NCBI GenBank assembly: GCA_029068555.1 | Contig: JAIECJ010000059.1 | Coordinates: 1 to 64,000 of the forward strand | Reading direction: 5' to 3' | From: Lachnospiraceae bacterium | GTDB taxonomy: Bacteria; Bacillota; Clostridia; Lachnospirales; Lachnospiraceae | DNA length: 64,000 bases | Part shown: positions 51,976-62,420 of the stretch, one piece after another | Numbering within the stretch: the first letter of the stretch is position 1 | Layout: the number at the start of each line of letters is the position of its first letter | Made by a program: the position numbers and the translations under genes | Notes under the pieces: model-generated | What the model was told of the DNA's origin: nothing | The model's database searches: none | The model's input: the letters and a program-made list of their open reading frames with translations, nothing else

Positions 51976-53358
51976 TTAGTAGTAATTCTTATCAGTAATC
52001 TCAAATGGGAATGAGCTTGCCTGATAAGAACACTTTGAATTAATTGTTACCTCTGTGAATGTGCATCCTGCAAAAGCCGACGCTCCGATACTGAGCGTAT
52101 TTTTGGATATTGTGACGCTGGCAAGCGCCGAACATCCGCTGAAAGCACTGTCACCAACACTGATGACAGACTTTGGCAGTGCAAGATCTGTGATACCAGT
52201 ACAGCCTGCAAACGCGCTCTCCGGTATCGCCTCAATTCCAGACCTGATATCAAGAGTCTTGATGCCAGTGCAGCCCGAAAACGCGCTCTCCATCATCGTC
52301 CGCATTGTACCCGGAAGCTTGACATCTGTAATTGCTGTACAGTCTGCAAATGCACTTTCTCCAATGACTTCCAAATCACCTGGCCATTTCGCCAACGCCA
52401 TCGCTGCACAGCCGTTAAAGGCTTCTTTCTCCACTCTTTTTAAAGATGACGGAAGCCTCGTCATTTCCATCTTGGCACAATTGTTAAATGCCTGTTCCTC
52501 GATCGTCTCAATATCGTTTGTCAGTTTCACCACACGGAGATCCGTACACTCATTAAACGCCTTTTTGCCAATTTTGGTAACTCCGTCTGGTATTGTAATC
52601 CGCGCAAGTTTTGAACATCCGTCAAAAATACCTTCGCCCATCTCAGTCAATGTGTCTGGAAGGCTGACATCTACGAGAAGTTCGGAACTTTTAAATACAT
52701 TCTTCCCAAGTTTTGTCACATTGTCGGGAACAGATACCCTGACAAGGGTCTTAGAGCTTGCAAATGCCGAATCCCGTATCTCAGTAACCGGCTGTCCGTC
52801 TATCGTCTCCGGAATATCAACTGTCGATGATGTGCCAACATATTTCTTTATTACCACATGATCACTAAAAAGGGTATATTCATATTCACTGTTTTTCTTT
52901 TCCTCAGTCTTTGCTTCAGCAGTGCTTGACTCCACTGTCTCTGATTCTTCTTCTGACGGACTCTCCAAAAAATATTCGTGGTTGTCATTTCTGTTACTAT
53001 CCACAGAGCCGTTCGTTTTCGGAGTACTGCCCGATGTTCCTGTCGAAACCGCAGAACCTGTTGACTGGTTTGCCTCTGCTGCCTCTCTTGAAGCAGCGGC
53101 GGCCGATTCATCTTCAAACACCTGCATTGCCTGGGCATAATTATTCTGTGAATCCTCAATCATAGACTGAATATCAGAAGGAAATTCACCATTATCGGCA
53201 CCCAGCATCTCTTCAGTTTCCGTCTCTGTCTCCGAAACAATCTCTGTAGAACTCTCCGGCTCAGAACCGATTACCCCTATTTTATTCAAATACATACCCA
53301 GCAGGATGGCAAATGCAACTGTGCACCCGCCGACCATTCCCCAAAAAAGTTTTTCCAT
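51976..53358 (-). CDS. membrane-anchored BspA-like leucine-rich protein
   Basis: 460 residues. One N-terminal helix (about 5-26), a low-complexity Ser/Thr/Glu linker (about 30-150), then about eleven BspA-type LRR_5 repeats (150-450) of the form AFxxCxxLxxVxLPxxVxxIG. The repeats end at a short C-terminal cap. No sortase motif is present. It belongs to a family implicated in adhesion and protein binding outside the cell. GGAGATG precedes the start. It is 40 bp after the next leucine-rich gene upstream. Confidence 0.9.
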   Translation of the reverse strand: MEKLFWGMVGGCTVAFAILLGMYLNKIGVIGSEPESSTEIVSETETETEEMLGADNGEFPSDIQSMIEDSQNNYAQAMQVFEDESAAAASREAAEANQSTGSAVSTGTSGSTPKTNGSVDSNRNDNHEYFLESPSEEESETVESSTAEAKTEEKKNSEYEYTLFSDHVVIKKYVGTSSTVDIPETIDGQPVTEIRDSAFASSKTLVRVSVPDNVTKLGKNVFKSSELLVDVSLPDTLTEMGEGIFDGCSKLARITIPDGVTKIGKKAFNECTDLRVVKLTNDIETIEEQAFNNCAKMEMTRLPSSLKRVEKEAFNGCAAMALAKWPGDLEVIGESAFADCTAITDVKLPGTMRTMMESAFSGCTGIKTLDIRSGIEAIPESAFAGCTGITDLALPKSVISVGDSAFSGCSALASVTISKNTLSIGASAFAGCTFTEVTINSKCSYQASSFPFEITDKNYY

Positions 53359-53397
53359 TCTGTCATCTCCGGTTAGAACTCATTATAGTTTATAATT

Positions 53398-55308
53398 TTA
53401 TTTCTTAAAATTTTCCTCCGAAAGCTGTGTGCCATAAAATGCACCGCGAATCACTGTCTTTAGACCCTCGCAGCCTGTTAAGCCTGTGAGTTCGCTGCAG
53501 TTTCGAAATGCTTCAGCACATATTTTCGTCACAGACGCCGGCACTGCCACATCAAGGATTTCTGTATGTCCTTTAAAAACCTCTGATCCAATCTGCTTTA
53601 CGCCATCTGGTATCTCGACATGCGCTGCATTTCCCTTATACGCAATCAGAATACCATCTCCGACAATCAGAAAATCGCCGTCACTTGTGCTGTCGCCATT
53701 GTGCCAGTTGTTCAGCCATGCAGTCCCCTCAAATGCCTTTGTTCCGATATGCGTAACTGTAGCAGGTATCTTGACATCCGCCAAATCCACACATGACAAG
53801 AATGCTCCATACTCAATTTCTGTTACACTTTCAGGTATATTGACTGCCTTTAAACCGCTCTCGGCAAATGCGAGTCTTCCTATCTTTTTTATTGTCTCAC
53901 TAATCTCATAATTCGTCAAATTTTTCTGCTTATAAAATTTTCTCTGTGCAATACTCTCATCCTCTGCAGGATCTTTCTGGTATGTCACACTGATTGTATT
54001 CTTGTCATCTGACGCGTCTGTACTGTTATTTTCCTGACTCTCCTGTTCTTTCGCCTGACTCTCTGTGACAACCTGTGCCTGCACACCATCAGGAATTCCA
54101 TAAACTCTCTCCTTATGGTTATCCATCAGCAAAACTGCCTTTCCGGCAACAATAACTGTCTTTCCTATTACATCATCCTTCTCAGGAACGTCCAGCGGGT
54201 GAATGTACCCCTCTGTACTCTGAAAGCCGCTGGAAGAATTCTGCTGCTGTGACTGGGACGCATCATCTGAGCTGCTATTCTGTGTCTTGTCATCCGTTGT
54301 CGTCTGCCCATCTGTTGTTGTCGTATTGGCAGATGTTGTGTTGTCCGTTGAATCATCACCTACATTTGGCTTTTCTTCAAGTCCTACGTTGCTATCCATA
54401 AAGTCCGTTGGATATTCTGACTCATAGATTACAGGAATGTTATTGTTGCTGCCAAACGTATCTGCCGCACTCGACTTAGTCGTAAATATCTTCACATCCG
54501 GGCTTCCCGCAAACGCTTTTTTATCTATATTTGTCACAGATGCCGGCACTGCTGCCTGCTTCAGATTTGCATTGTTTGCCAGTGCCCTTTCTCCTATTGT
54601 CGTTACGGAATCTGGCAGAACAACATTTTCCACGCTTCCCATACTCGACATAGACTGCTTCGGAATCACCGAAACTGCAGATGAAACCTTGACATTTTTT
54701 GTGTTCTTTAAATTCCAGAATGCATAGGTGTCTATATCTTTTACAGTCTCTGGCATTGCATAATTTTCACCCTCACGCCCTGGAAGAACCTGATACAGCA
54801 TTGTCATATTCCCATTGTATACTGCACCATTGTAATAAGTAAGGTATTCATTATCCTTGTCGACAGTGATTTTTGCAAGACTGTCACAGTTTGTAAACAC
54901 CCCTGTTCCCCATGAGCTGACACCCTCACCAATTTCAACGGATGTGAGTGCTGTGCAGCCTTCGAAAGCACCAGGACCTATTTTCTCAACTGTATCCGGC
55001 ACAATAACAGCTGTCAGTGCCGTACAGTTTTTGAAAGCGTTATAAGATATCGTGGTGATAGAATCAGGAATCTCAACCCCTGTCATTGTCTCGTTTCCGG
55101 AAAAAGCTTCCTCACCTATTGTTGTAACCGTATCCGGGATACTGACAAATGTGTCAGTTCCCAGATATTTTGTCAATGTCGTTCCATTAATTCGGAATCT
55201 CTCATCCTCCGCGGCTGTTACACCGCCGCCAATTCCCCGGGCAACAGTCACAAGCACAAGGATTCCCAGTACTGCCACGCTTGTTATAGCGATATGTATT
55301 CTTTTCAT
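53398..55308 (-). CDS. BspA-like leucine-rich protein with split repeat blocks
   Basis: 636 residues. An N-terminal helix (about 5-25) is followed by a first LRR_5 block (about 40-290). A Ser/Thr/Gln-rich linker with a small beta element follows (about 310-470), then a second block (about 475-636). It has no sortase motif and is anchored or secreted by the N-terminal helix. GGAGACC precedes the start. A copy of the 137-bp repeat lies immediately upstream. Confidence 0.9.
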   Translation of the reverse strand: MKRIHIAITSVAVLGILVLVTVARGIGGGVTAAEDERFRINGTTLTKYLGTDTFVSIPDTVTTIGEEAFSGNETMTGVEIPDSITTISYNAFKNCTALTAVIVPDTVEKIGPGAFEGCTALTSVEIGEGVSSWGTGVFTNCDSLAKITVDKDNEYLTYYNGAVYNGNMTMLYQVLPGREGENYAMPETVKDIDTYAFWNLKNTKNVKVSSAVSVIPKQSMSSMGSVENVVLPDSVTTIGERALANNANLKQAAVPASVTNIDKKAFAGSPDVKIFTTKSSAADTFGSNNNIPVIYESEYPTDFMDSNVGLEEKPNVGDDSTDNTTSANTTTTDGQTTTDDKTQNSSSDDASQSQQQNSSSGFQSTEGYIHPLDVPEKDDVIGKTVIVAGKAVLLMDNHKERVYGIPDGVQAQVVTESQAKEQESQENNSTDASDDKNTISVTYQKDPAEDESIAQRKFYKQKNLTNYEISETIKKIGRLAFAESGLKAVNIPESVTEIEYGAFLSCVDLADVKIPATVTHIGTKAFEGTAWLNNWHNGDSTSDGDFLIVGDGILIAYKGNAAHVEIPDGVKQIGSEVFKGHTEILDVAVPASVTKICAEAFRNCSELTGLTGCEGLKTVIRGAFYGTQLSEENFKK

Positions 55309-55324
55309 ATTGGTCTCCTTTTTT

Positions 55325-55460
55325 GTAACAGTTCAGCCTTCGGTTTCTGTTACAAGCATCAAGCCATGCAAAACCACTTCGCGGCACCTTGATGCATCTC
55401 AACCTCAACTCTATTTCAGGGACTTTGCAGCAAATGCAAAGTCCTGGGCTGAACTTTTAC
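55325..55460. repeat. 137-bp multi-hairpin repeat, copy 2
   Basis: GTAACAGTTCAG at the left and GGGCTGAACTTTTAC at the right pair as terminal inverted repeats. Inside are a GCATCAAG...CTTGATGC stem and a GGACTTTGCAG...TGCAAAGTCC stem. It fills the gap between the 1877-residue protein gene and the leucine-rich gene and could affect mRNA processing between them. Confidence 0.85.
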
Positions 55461-55482
55461 CTTTTTTTACCTTGTTTCTGAA

Positions 55483-58400
55483 CTATGCTGCCCCAAAGTT
55501 TCTGCGCCTGCGTCCGTCGCTTGTCACAAACAGAATGATTGAAATACATGCCATGCCGATTGCCGCAAACCACTTCGGATGAATTGGATCGCCTGTCGAC
55601 GGTGTCGCATCAAGTGTCTGTCCTGCTATCAGGTTATTGGTGTCCACATAAATTACATACGGTGAGAAGTGTGGTGGTACAAAGGAAATACATGCAATAC
55701 CGTCAATTGTCGTAAACCTCGGTGTCAACTGTTGCAGGTTTCCATTATCTGCTGCTGCCACACGCGCATTTCCACCATACTGTATCAATACATCTGGAAT
55801 CGGCATGGTTACAGTAATGTTTAGTCCGTAAGTATCTGTAATCTTATTCTGGCCTGTTGCATCATAGAGCGAGATGTCCATCGGGAAGTATGCCAGTCCA
55901 TCAAGTGAACCATGCTTGTTGATCAGCGCTTCCTCTACTGCCGCAGTTGCCTCTGCTGATTCTGTGATTCTTACAATAAAGTTATCCGTAGAACCATCTA
56001 CAGAAATAGATGCCACATCCTTATTGGAAACACCATTTTTCGTAATATAAATCTTGTTTCCGTCATTGTTTGTGCTGCCTGTATTGGTACTTCCTGCCGT
56101 AGGATTTGTGACAGTACCTGTTGTACCTGTTGTTCCGGTCGAACTGCTTGGTCTGTTCGTCACTGTAGTCGTGTTTGTGTTAGTTCCCGGTCTCCTTGAT
56201 GGCTGGTCGTCGTCATCATCGTCATCCGTTCTCACTCTATAGTTTGCAGTCACCGTAACATCCGCTGCCGGCATGATAAAGCTTGTCGTAGCAGAATTGG
56301 CATTGGCAAACCCTAAACCGGAATTATTTGTCGTCCACTTAGAGAACACCCTGCTTGATGACTCTGGTGCAAACGCAGAGATATTAACTGTTGCACCAGC
56401 TTCATACTCGCCGCTTCCTGAACCATAGTTTACCGTTACCTTGTATTTCCTTGCCGTGTCGCCGTCACCCGGATTGTTGCCGCCTGGGTTATTGCCACCC
56501 GGATTATTACCGCCTGGGTTGTTGCCACCCGGATTATCGCCGCCAGAGCCGCCGCTGAAGTTTGCTGTCAGTGTCACATCATCATTCGGCATGATAAATG
56601 TACCATTTGCTGTAGCGATACCATCAACAAGTAAATTTGTATAGTCTTTCGGCTCAACAGACCAGTACTGGAACTGGCTTCCATCTGTCTTTGCAACAGG
56701 AGCAATGGTAATTCTATCACCACCCTTGGCAGTAATCGGCTCTGTCTGGCCATTTGCTGTACCATCCACCATCGTCAGTCTATAATCATTGCCATCTGAT
56801 ACAACAATATTTGCGTTCGGCTTATATACTGCCTGAATAATTCTGTCCTCTGTGACATTCTTCCATGGATCTCCTGACCCCGTAAACTGTGTTCCGTCTG
56901 AAAGAATACACTTCCATGCTACGAACTCATAGCCTGAACGCTGCGGCCTTGCAACACATACTGCGTCTGCCTCATGGTCTACATACTGCGGGTTTGCAAC
57001 GTCCGGATCTACAATCAGTGATGTATCATAATCAATAAATGTAACCTTATGTTTATCTTCCGATACAAAAATAATGTTTTCTTCCTTGCCCTGTGGTCTG
57101 AGCTTCTCCTTCATCTTCAGATAATAGTTATAAATTGCACTATTTCTTGTCCCTGAGGCATCATACTGTGGTCCTCTGATTGTAACTTTCCGATTGCCAT
57201 CAAAGTTAAAAGCAGTCTCACCAATTGCACAGCTTGGGTTTGGTATAGTAACTTCAACATTATCGCTTGTCTGAAGGAATGCTTCTTCACCGATTGTCTC
57301 AATGCTGTCAGGAAGCTTCACAGTGCTAAGCTTTACAGCCTTGTAGAAACATCTCTCTGGTAACTGTGTTATCTTTGATGTACTTAAATCAACTTCTGTT
57401 ATTTCCTCACAGTATGAAAATGCTTCTTTATCAATGCTGACAACATTTGCCAGAAGCGTATCTCCTGATGCCTCTCCGATTTTAAAGGAACCGCTATTTC
57501 CGCTGCCGCTGCCTCTGCCTTCAAGACACTGAATAATCTCAAGTCCGCTTACCGCCCTGTCATTGCTCTGATTTTTTCTATACAGAATCATATTAGCAAA
57601 CTGTACATACTGGTTTCCTTCAGGAATTTCAATATTTGTCAAATTCTTACAATTCCGGTATGGCAGTGCCCCGATTGTCTGCATCTCCATGCCATAATTC
57701 GTACTCAGCAGGTTCTCGCAGCTCATAAATGCATAATCAGGAAGTTCCTTAACAGTTTTTAAATCAATCGTAGTCAGATAGTCATTACCAACAATCGAAT
57801 TTTCCACGTATTTGTGTCCGTTATAAGTACGCCATATAATTCCTGGTATACTGTCAGTAATACCTGTCTCCATGCTTAATTCAGACTCTGCCAAAAATCC
57901 GCTGAACAAACCGGCTTTCTGACCAAATTCATTCAAGTCACTCTCTGATATATACTTGTCGTCAGAATATACGCTTTTTACATCATCATATCTGCTGTAA
58001 GTCTGCCGCTGGTTAATGTCTCTCTTTAAACCGTCTGGCACGCCCTTGATACCAATTTCAATATCTTTACCATTCACAAACTTCGTCTGCGACTCATATG
58101 TTCTGGTCAGATACACCAAATCATTTGCATTTTCGCTTCTTTTATAATATGCACTCGCGTCAATGCTGTCGATTCCCTTCGGTATCGTCATAAAAAGTGT
58201 ATAAAGCGGAATATCCTTCTCATTAAAATTCTTATAATTGTTAAACGGTCTTTCTGCATAATTCGGATCTGCAACATTCTTCAGTTCATTTAACTCCTCG
58301 AACTTATCTGTGATGCTATATCCGCTGTCCCCTTTTGCCCACAGCTCAATCAAATCTGCATTGATTGTATCAATTTCCTCATAGTGCGGGTAATCAATCA

Positions 58401-61116
58401 ACGTACTCTCGCCTGTCGCATTATCCCGCAGGATTGTAAGGTTTGTCGGTGCATCGGTCTTGTAGCAGATCGACAGGCTTGTGCCCGTCATGTTCTTGCC
58501 GTCCGCACTCATTGCCAGATTAAACGGTGCATATTCTGGATGAACCGCCCCATGGAATGTGAGGAAATCCGAACCAGTCTTAAATGCATTATCTTCAATC
58601 GTAAGCGCATCTCTCCAATATGAATCCACATCTCCAAAAAGCGCTGTCTGTGTCTGGCTGAATACAACATTTTCAAGACTCTTACATCCTTCAAATGCGC
58701 CTGCTCCAATAAAGTTTACAGAATCTCCAAGTTCTACCCATTGCAGCTTATCGCAGCCTTTAAATGCGTTGGCATTTATTCTTTGAACCGTTCCGTCCGC
58801 TATCACTACTTTGTAGATAATATCACTAACATCCTCAAAGCATCCGTCAGCAATCTCTGTAATCGTATATCCGCCAACTGTCTCAGGAATAACTACGGCA
58901 AGAGGATTTCCTGTCGGATGGTTCTCTATATATCCGGACAAAATCGCATTTGTCGTACCCTCGATAATATCAATTCTTGCGATATAATCATCCCTGTTTT
59001 CCTCACCGACACCGATTTCCATATGTTCCTTGCCATCCGCGCCCCTAAATACATATGGCACAACCCCTGGCTTGCCGTCTGCTGTGGTATACCCCGGAAT
59101 CGCATTCCATGTGCAGCTTCTCGGTGATGCGATGCTGTTGCTGCTCGCACCCGTCTCTGGTCCTCTTACATAGAACTTATCATTTAACACGCCTGCAAAC
59201 AATTTGTCTGAATGATACTTCGCATCATATGCCCCGTCAGGGAACTCAACACACTCAAGATTTTTGCACCCTGCAAACATGTCATCAGGTACATACTTTG
59301 CATCATCATTGGTTACGCTGTTTCCAAGCCTTCCGGGAAGTACTACTGTCTTGAGATTTTCCCTGCCTGCCAAAATATATTTCGCATAATCCGTACCATT
59401 ATCTATCTGGTTCATATAAGATGGGAAAACAAAATTTTCAAGTGCTCCACCGCCCTGGCTGGATGTCAGAGCAAAAATGGCATCACCCATCTTAAAGTTT
59501 GTGCTCTCTCCGGCAAAGTTCACCTTGGTCAGCTTTTCACATCCAAAAAAAGCATAAGGCTCGATTGTCAAAGTAGCATTCCTGAGACCGCCCATTGTCA
59601 TTTCCTGTATATCGGAAAGATACAGACAGCCCGCGCCGATTGTCTCAACATAAGGCGGAAAAATAATACTGTTCAATTTTGTGTTATAAAATGCCTGACA
59701 CCCAATTGTCTTCAGACGTGAGTTTTCACTCGTAAACTTAATAGATGTAAGGTTCGGGCACTGCATAAACGCCTCGTCGCCCAGTATCGTACAGTTCGTA
59801 TCGTCAATCGTCACATCCTTCAGATAATTGGAATGAGCAAATGCCTGCACGCCAATAAACTCTACCGTAGCAGGAACCGTGATGGCTCCCACTTCTCTGT
59901 CTGTTCCCACCGGATGTTTGCCATCATCGGGATTCGATGTTATGTCAAATGCCCTAGAAGCAATTCCCTTTATATTTGCCTTTCCACCTGCAAGATATCC
60001 TTCATCATCATTCTTCTGACCAGAATCAGGACCATTCGGGCTATTGTTTTTCGGAACATACACAACAGCACCTGCTGGACTTGTAAGTTTCTTTAGCACA
60101 TACTTTACAAGGTCTCCATTGCTATTCGAAGCAATCCTCTGGCAGATTGCATAATCAACAATATCAGGCAAGTCATTGTCATCCTCGTCCTCATCCCTCG
60201 CCTCTGCTCTTATTTCTGCAAAAGTCTTTCTAAATGTTGACAAATTCACTGCCGAAGCATTTAACGTCGTAATATTATTAACTGCCTCGTTCCATCTTGT
60301 CTCATCATCCCGCGTAAGAGGGGTCTTATCTTTTATTCCATCCAATACATCTGTATATCTTTTCATCTCTGCATTGTAGGAATCAATTCTATCCGTATGG
60401 GTTTTTAACAATACCGGAGCATATGTCTCAAAAATTTTAGGGTTACTTGTCGGCGCTTTTATTACAATATACGGATTTGTACCTGTCAATGTACTATCCA
60501 AAGACCCCGATGCTGTATTGGATATTGTTTCGCTCGGTGATTCTGTTGATATCAAGTCATAACTAACCGCATTCAGGTTTAACGTAACACTTGCTCCGGA
60601 AGCATCCGTAATTGTTTCAGTCCTTGCATTATAGCTTTTATGTTCATTCGTAAAGGCAATGGAATAGGTCTCTGCATCAAACGCATTTTCGACTGCTTTG
60701 AGATAGTCGGCACTCATTTGAACATACTCATAATACTCCACCTCATGAATATCAAACTTCTCCAAATCCCTCTCAAAAACACTCTCCGTAATCATCGCGT
60801 CTTCACTGCCGCTTTTTAACCGGATCTTAAAAGCATTGATAAAAGAGTCACCCTCAATATGCTGTGCTGTAACTTCGGTTCCTCCATAAGCGCTTTCCTG
60901 TGAAGTAGTCTCATAATGCTGACTGCGGTTTTCAAGATATGCTGATGCATTGTCAGCAAGATTGACTCCTCCATCCACTCCTGACGCCTGCATCGTACCA
61001 TAATTCTCGACTGGTATCGCAGCCACGACAATAGCCATGATCATTGTGAGTGCCGCCACTGTCCGCTTTATCCGTCTTCTCAGCTTATAGTTCTTTTTCT
61101 TTCTACTCTTTGTCAT
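55483..61116 (-). CDS. 1877-residue BspA-like surface protein with sorting-type end
   Basis: The start is ATG 61116 with GGGGAG upstream. Signal peptide (about 1-40); a helical N-terminal domain (60-340); three BspA/LRR_5 blocks (about 400-640, 740-840, 1105-1300); an InlB-like beta repeat (about 1345-1430); and two Flg_new_2-type repeats (about 1440-1515 and 1555-1625). NNPGG pentapeptide repeats lie at about 1520-1550. A DDDDDDD and Thr-rich wall-spanning linker comes next, then a last beta domain. The C-terminus is TPSTGD, a hydrophobic helix and RRRR, which fits a class B sortase signal of the (S/P/N)PxTG type. The sortase gene is just upstream. A large adhesin or binding protein is the likely role. 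Confidence 0.9.
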   Translation of the reverse strand: MTKSRKKKNYKLRRRIKRTVAALTMIMAIVVAAIPVENYGTMQASGVDGGVNLADNASAYLENRSQHYETTSQESAYGGTEVTAQHIEGDSFINAFKIRLKSGSEDAMITESVFERDLEKFDIHEVEYYEYVQMSADYLKAVENAFDAETYSIAFTNEHKSYNARTETITDASGASVTLNLNAVSYDLISTESPSETISNTASGSLDSTLTGTNPYIVIKAPTSNPKIFETYAPVLLKTHTDRIDSYNAEMKRYTDVLDGIKDKTPLTRDDETRWNEAVNNITTLNASAVNLSTFRKTFAEIRAEARDEDEDDNDLPDIVDYAICQRIASNSNGDLVKYVLKKLTSPAGAVVYVPKNNSPNGPDSGQKNDDEGYLAGGKANIKGIASRAFDITSNPDDGKHPVGTDREVGAITVPATVEFIGVQAFAHSNYLKDVTIDDTNCTILGDEAFMQCPNLTSIKFTSENSRLKTIGCQAFYNTKLNSIIFPPYVETIGAGCLYLSDIQEMTMGGLRNATLTIEPYAFFGCEKLTKVNFAGESTNFKMGDAIFALTSSQGGGALENFVFPSYMNQIDNGTDYAKYILAGRENLKTVVLPGRLGNSVTNDDAKYVPDDMFAGCKNLECVEFPDGAYDAKYHSDKLFAGVLNDKFYVRGPETGASSNSIASPRSCTWNAIPGYTTADGKPGVVPYVFRGADGKEHMEIGVGEENRDDYIARIDIIEGTTNAILSGYIENHPTGNPLAVVIPETVGGYTITEIADGCFEDVSDIIYKVVIADGTVQRINANAFKGCDKLQWVELGDSVNFIGAGAFEGCKSLENVVFSQTQTALFGDVDSYWRDALTIEDNAFKTGSDFLTFHGAVHPEYAPFNLAMSADGKNMTGTSLSICYKTDAPTNLTILRDNATGESTLIDYPHYEEIDTINADLIELWAKGDSGYSITDKFEELNELKNVADPNYAERPFNNYKNFNEKDIPLYTLFMTIPKGIDSIDASAYYKRSENANDLVYLTRTYESQTKFVNGKDIEIGIKGVPDGLKRDINQRQTYSRYDDVKSVYSDDKYISESDLNEFGQKAGLFSGFLAESELSMETGITDSIPGIIWRTYNGHKYVENSIVGNDYLTTIDLKTVKELPDYAFMSCENLLSTNYGMEMQTIGALPYRNCKNLTNIEIPEGNQYVQFANMILYRKNQSNDRAVSGLEIIQCLEGRGSGSGNSGSFKIGEASGDTLLANVVSIDKEAFSYCEEITEVDLSTSKITQLPERCFYKAVKLSTVKLPDSIETIGEEAFLQTSDNVEVTIPNPSCAIGETAFNFDGNRKVTIRGPQYDASGTRNSAIYNYYLKMKEKLRPQGKEENIIFVSEDKHKVTFIDYDTSLIVDPDVANPQYVDHEADAVCVARPQRSGYEFVAWKCILSDGTQFTGSGDPWKNVTEDRIIQAVYKPNANIVVSDGNDYRLTMVDGTANGQTEPITAKGGDRITIAPVAKTDGSQFQYWSVEPKDYTNLLVDGIATANGTFIMPNDDVTLTANFSGGSGGDNPGGNNPGGNNPGGNNPGGNNPGDGDTARKYKVTVNYGSGSGEYEAGATVNISAFAPESSSRVFSKWTTNNSGLGFANANSATTSFIMPAADVTVTANYRVRTDDDDDDDQPSRRPGTNTNTTTVTNRPSSSTGTTGTTGTVTNPTAGSTNTGSTNNDGNKIYITKNGVSNKDVASISVDGSTDNFIVRITESAEATAAVEEALINKHGSLDGLAYFPMDISLYDATGQNKITDTYGLNITVTMPIPDVLIQYGGNARVAAADNGNLQQLTPRFTTIDGIACISFVPPHFSPYVIYVDTNNLIAGQTLDATPSTGDPIHPKWFAAIGMACISIILFVTSDGRRRRNFGAA

Positions 61117-61151
61117 GTTGTCTCTCCCCACTTTGTTATTTATATTCCCTA

Positions 61152-62354
61152 TTACTTAATCTTTTTCGCCACTACGACAAACCTTCCTTTCTTCTCCTGA
61201 TAATCACAGGTTGAAAGTGTCAGAAGTCTGTCGCCATAGCCTGCGGTAACTCCCGTATCATATAACGACAACGCCGCCATTTCGTTTAAGTATGAATTGA
61301 ACTCCATCTCCGAAGCAGCATTGATAAATTGATAGTACTTGAAGGTCACATCCTCCTCCGAATAAACCTTTGACCGAAATACATACATCACCTGATACGT
61401 ACCTTTCTCATAAATCGTATCAAATTGTATTGTCGGGTGTTCCTCATAATAAGACTGACTGCTGTATTTATTTAATGTTCCGAACATCTTTCCAGACTTC
61501 ATATGATGTCCGTACAGGATAATATTGTCACATCCCTTGATAACATCACACTGGTAATCCATAAAAATACAGCCGTTCCTGTCCTCCTCCTGATTAAAGT
61601 TATGGTCTAAATAATATTCGTTGTTGACTGTCTGCATCACAGGATAGTCAATTATTGTATCGTCAATTTTCACCCATCCGATTAGCTTTTGATTCTTCTG
61701 ATGTATCTTTTCATACTCTGGAAGGATGTCTGGCACTGTTGTATCTTTGTCTGTTAGATGAATTTCAACTTTTTTATTGCCAGAATATGCACTCTGCGCC
61801 CCTGCTTCTTTCAACGCAGTCAGTTCTTCAAATTCCCTTGCACTCTTGGCTGACACCTGATAATATGCACCCAGATATCCGAAACTGATGATACACAGAA
61901 ACATACAGACTGCCATTAGAATTCTTCGTTTTCTTTCTTTTTTCCTGAGGACTGCCATAATTTGCGCCTGCATATTTTTATCAAAATCTTCAAGCTTCGC
62001 CCCACCCTCGCTTTTTTTCTGTTTTTTGGAAGGCTTTACGAACTTCTCTATCTTTTGAACCTGCTGTTTTCTCTTTTCTTTTCGTGCAGCTTTTTCTTCT
62101 TCCGCTTTCTTTTCTTCCCGCTTAATTTTCTGGTACAGTTCATAAATATTGTCATCAAACTGTCTGCCCACTATGGATTCAAATGTGTATTGCCCCTTTT
62201 TCAATTCCAGATACAGTGTTTCAACATCTTTTGGATTATCCAATCTGAGATTGCCGGTAATGGAATCGATGCGTTCTTTGTCCCTTAGAGCCGCCTGATA
62301 TTCCTCTGCGTTCCGAAAACGTCTGCCCTCGACAGTCCATTTTATTTCCGCCAT
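61152..62354 (-). CDS. class B sortase with a cytosolic N-terminal extension
   Basis: 400 residues from ATG 62354, with GGAAG upstream. The C-terminal 220 residues are a sortase: H283 in LYGHHMK, C383 in TLSTCDYQ and Arg in KGRFVVVAKK. It joins substrates to the cell wall. A membrane helix at about 145-165 is preceded by some 140 residues that should face the cytosol: a small conserved-looking domain (1-75) and a Lys/Glu-rich coiled coil. Most sortases have only a short tail here. The adjacent 1877-residue protein with its TPSTGD end is the obvious substrate. Confidence 0.93.
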   Translation of the reverse strand: MAEIKWTVEGRRFRNAEEYQAALRDKERIDSITGNLRLDNPKDVETLYLELKKGQYTFESIVGRQFDDNIYELYQKIKREEKKAEEEKAARKEKRKQQVQKIEKFVKPSKKQKKSEGGAKLEDFDKNMQAQIMAVLRKKERKRRILMAVCMFLCIISFGYLGAYYQVSAKSAREFEELTALKEAGAQSAYSGNKKVEIHLTDKDTTVPDILPEYEKIHQKNQKLIGWVKIDDTIIDYPVMQTVNNEYYLDHNFNQEEDRNGCIFMDYQCDVIKGCDNIILYGHHMKSGKMFGTLNKYSSQSYYEEHPTIQFDTIYEKGTYQVMYVFRSKVYSEEDVTFKYYQFINAASEMEFNSYLNEMAALSLYDTGVTAGYGDRLLTLSTCDYQEKKGRFVVVAKKIK

Positions 62355-62420
62355 TCTATCTTCCTTTCTGTCTAACAAATCCTTTCAACAAAGTATTATG
62401 TTTTTATTAACATAAACTTT

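Noticed and set aside
52055-52861. 268-codon plus-strand open frame inside a leucine-rich gene
   Set aside because: It is an antisense shadow of the periodic LRR codons; the minus-strand frame has a signal anchor and full repeats.
56441-56560. Tandem 15-bp repeats considered as a CRISPR or regulatory array
   Set aside because: They code the NNPGG linker of the 1877-residue protein; there are no spacers and the frame is kept.
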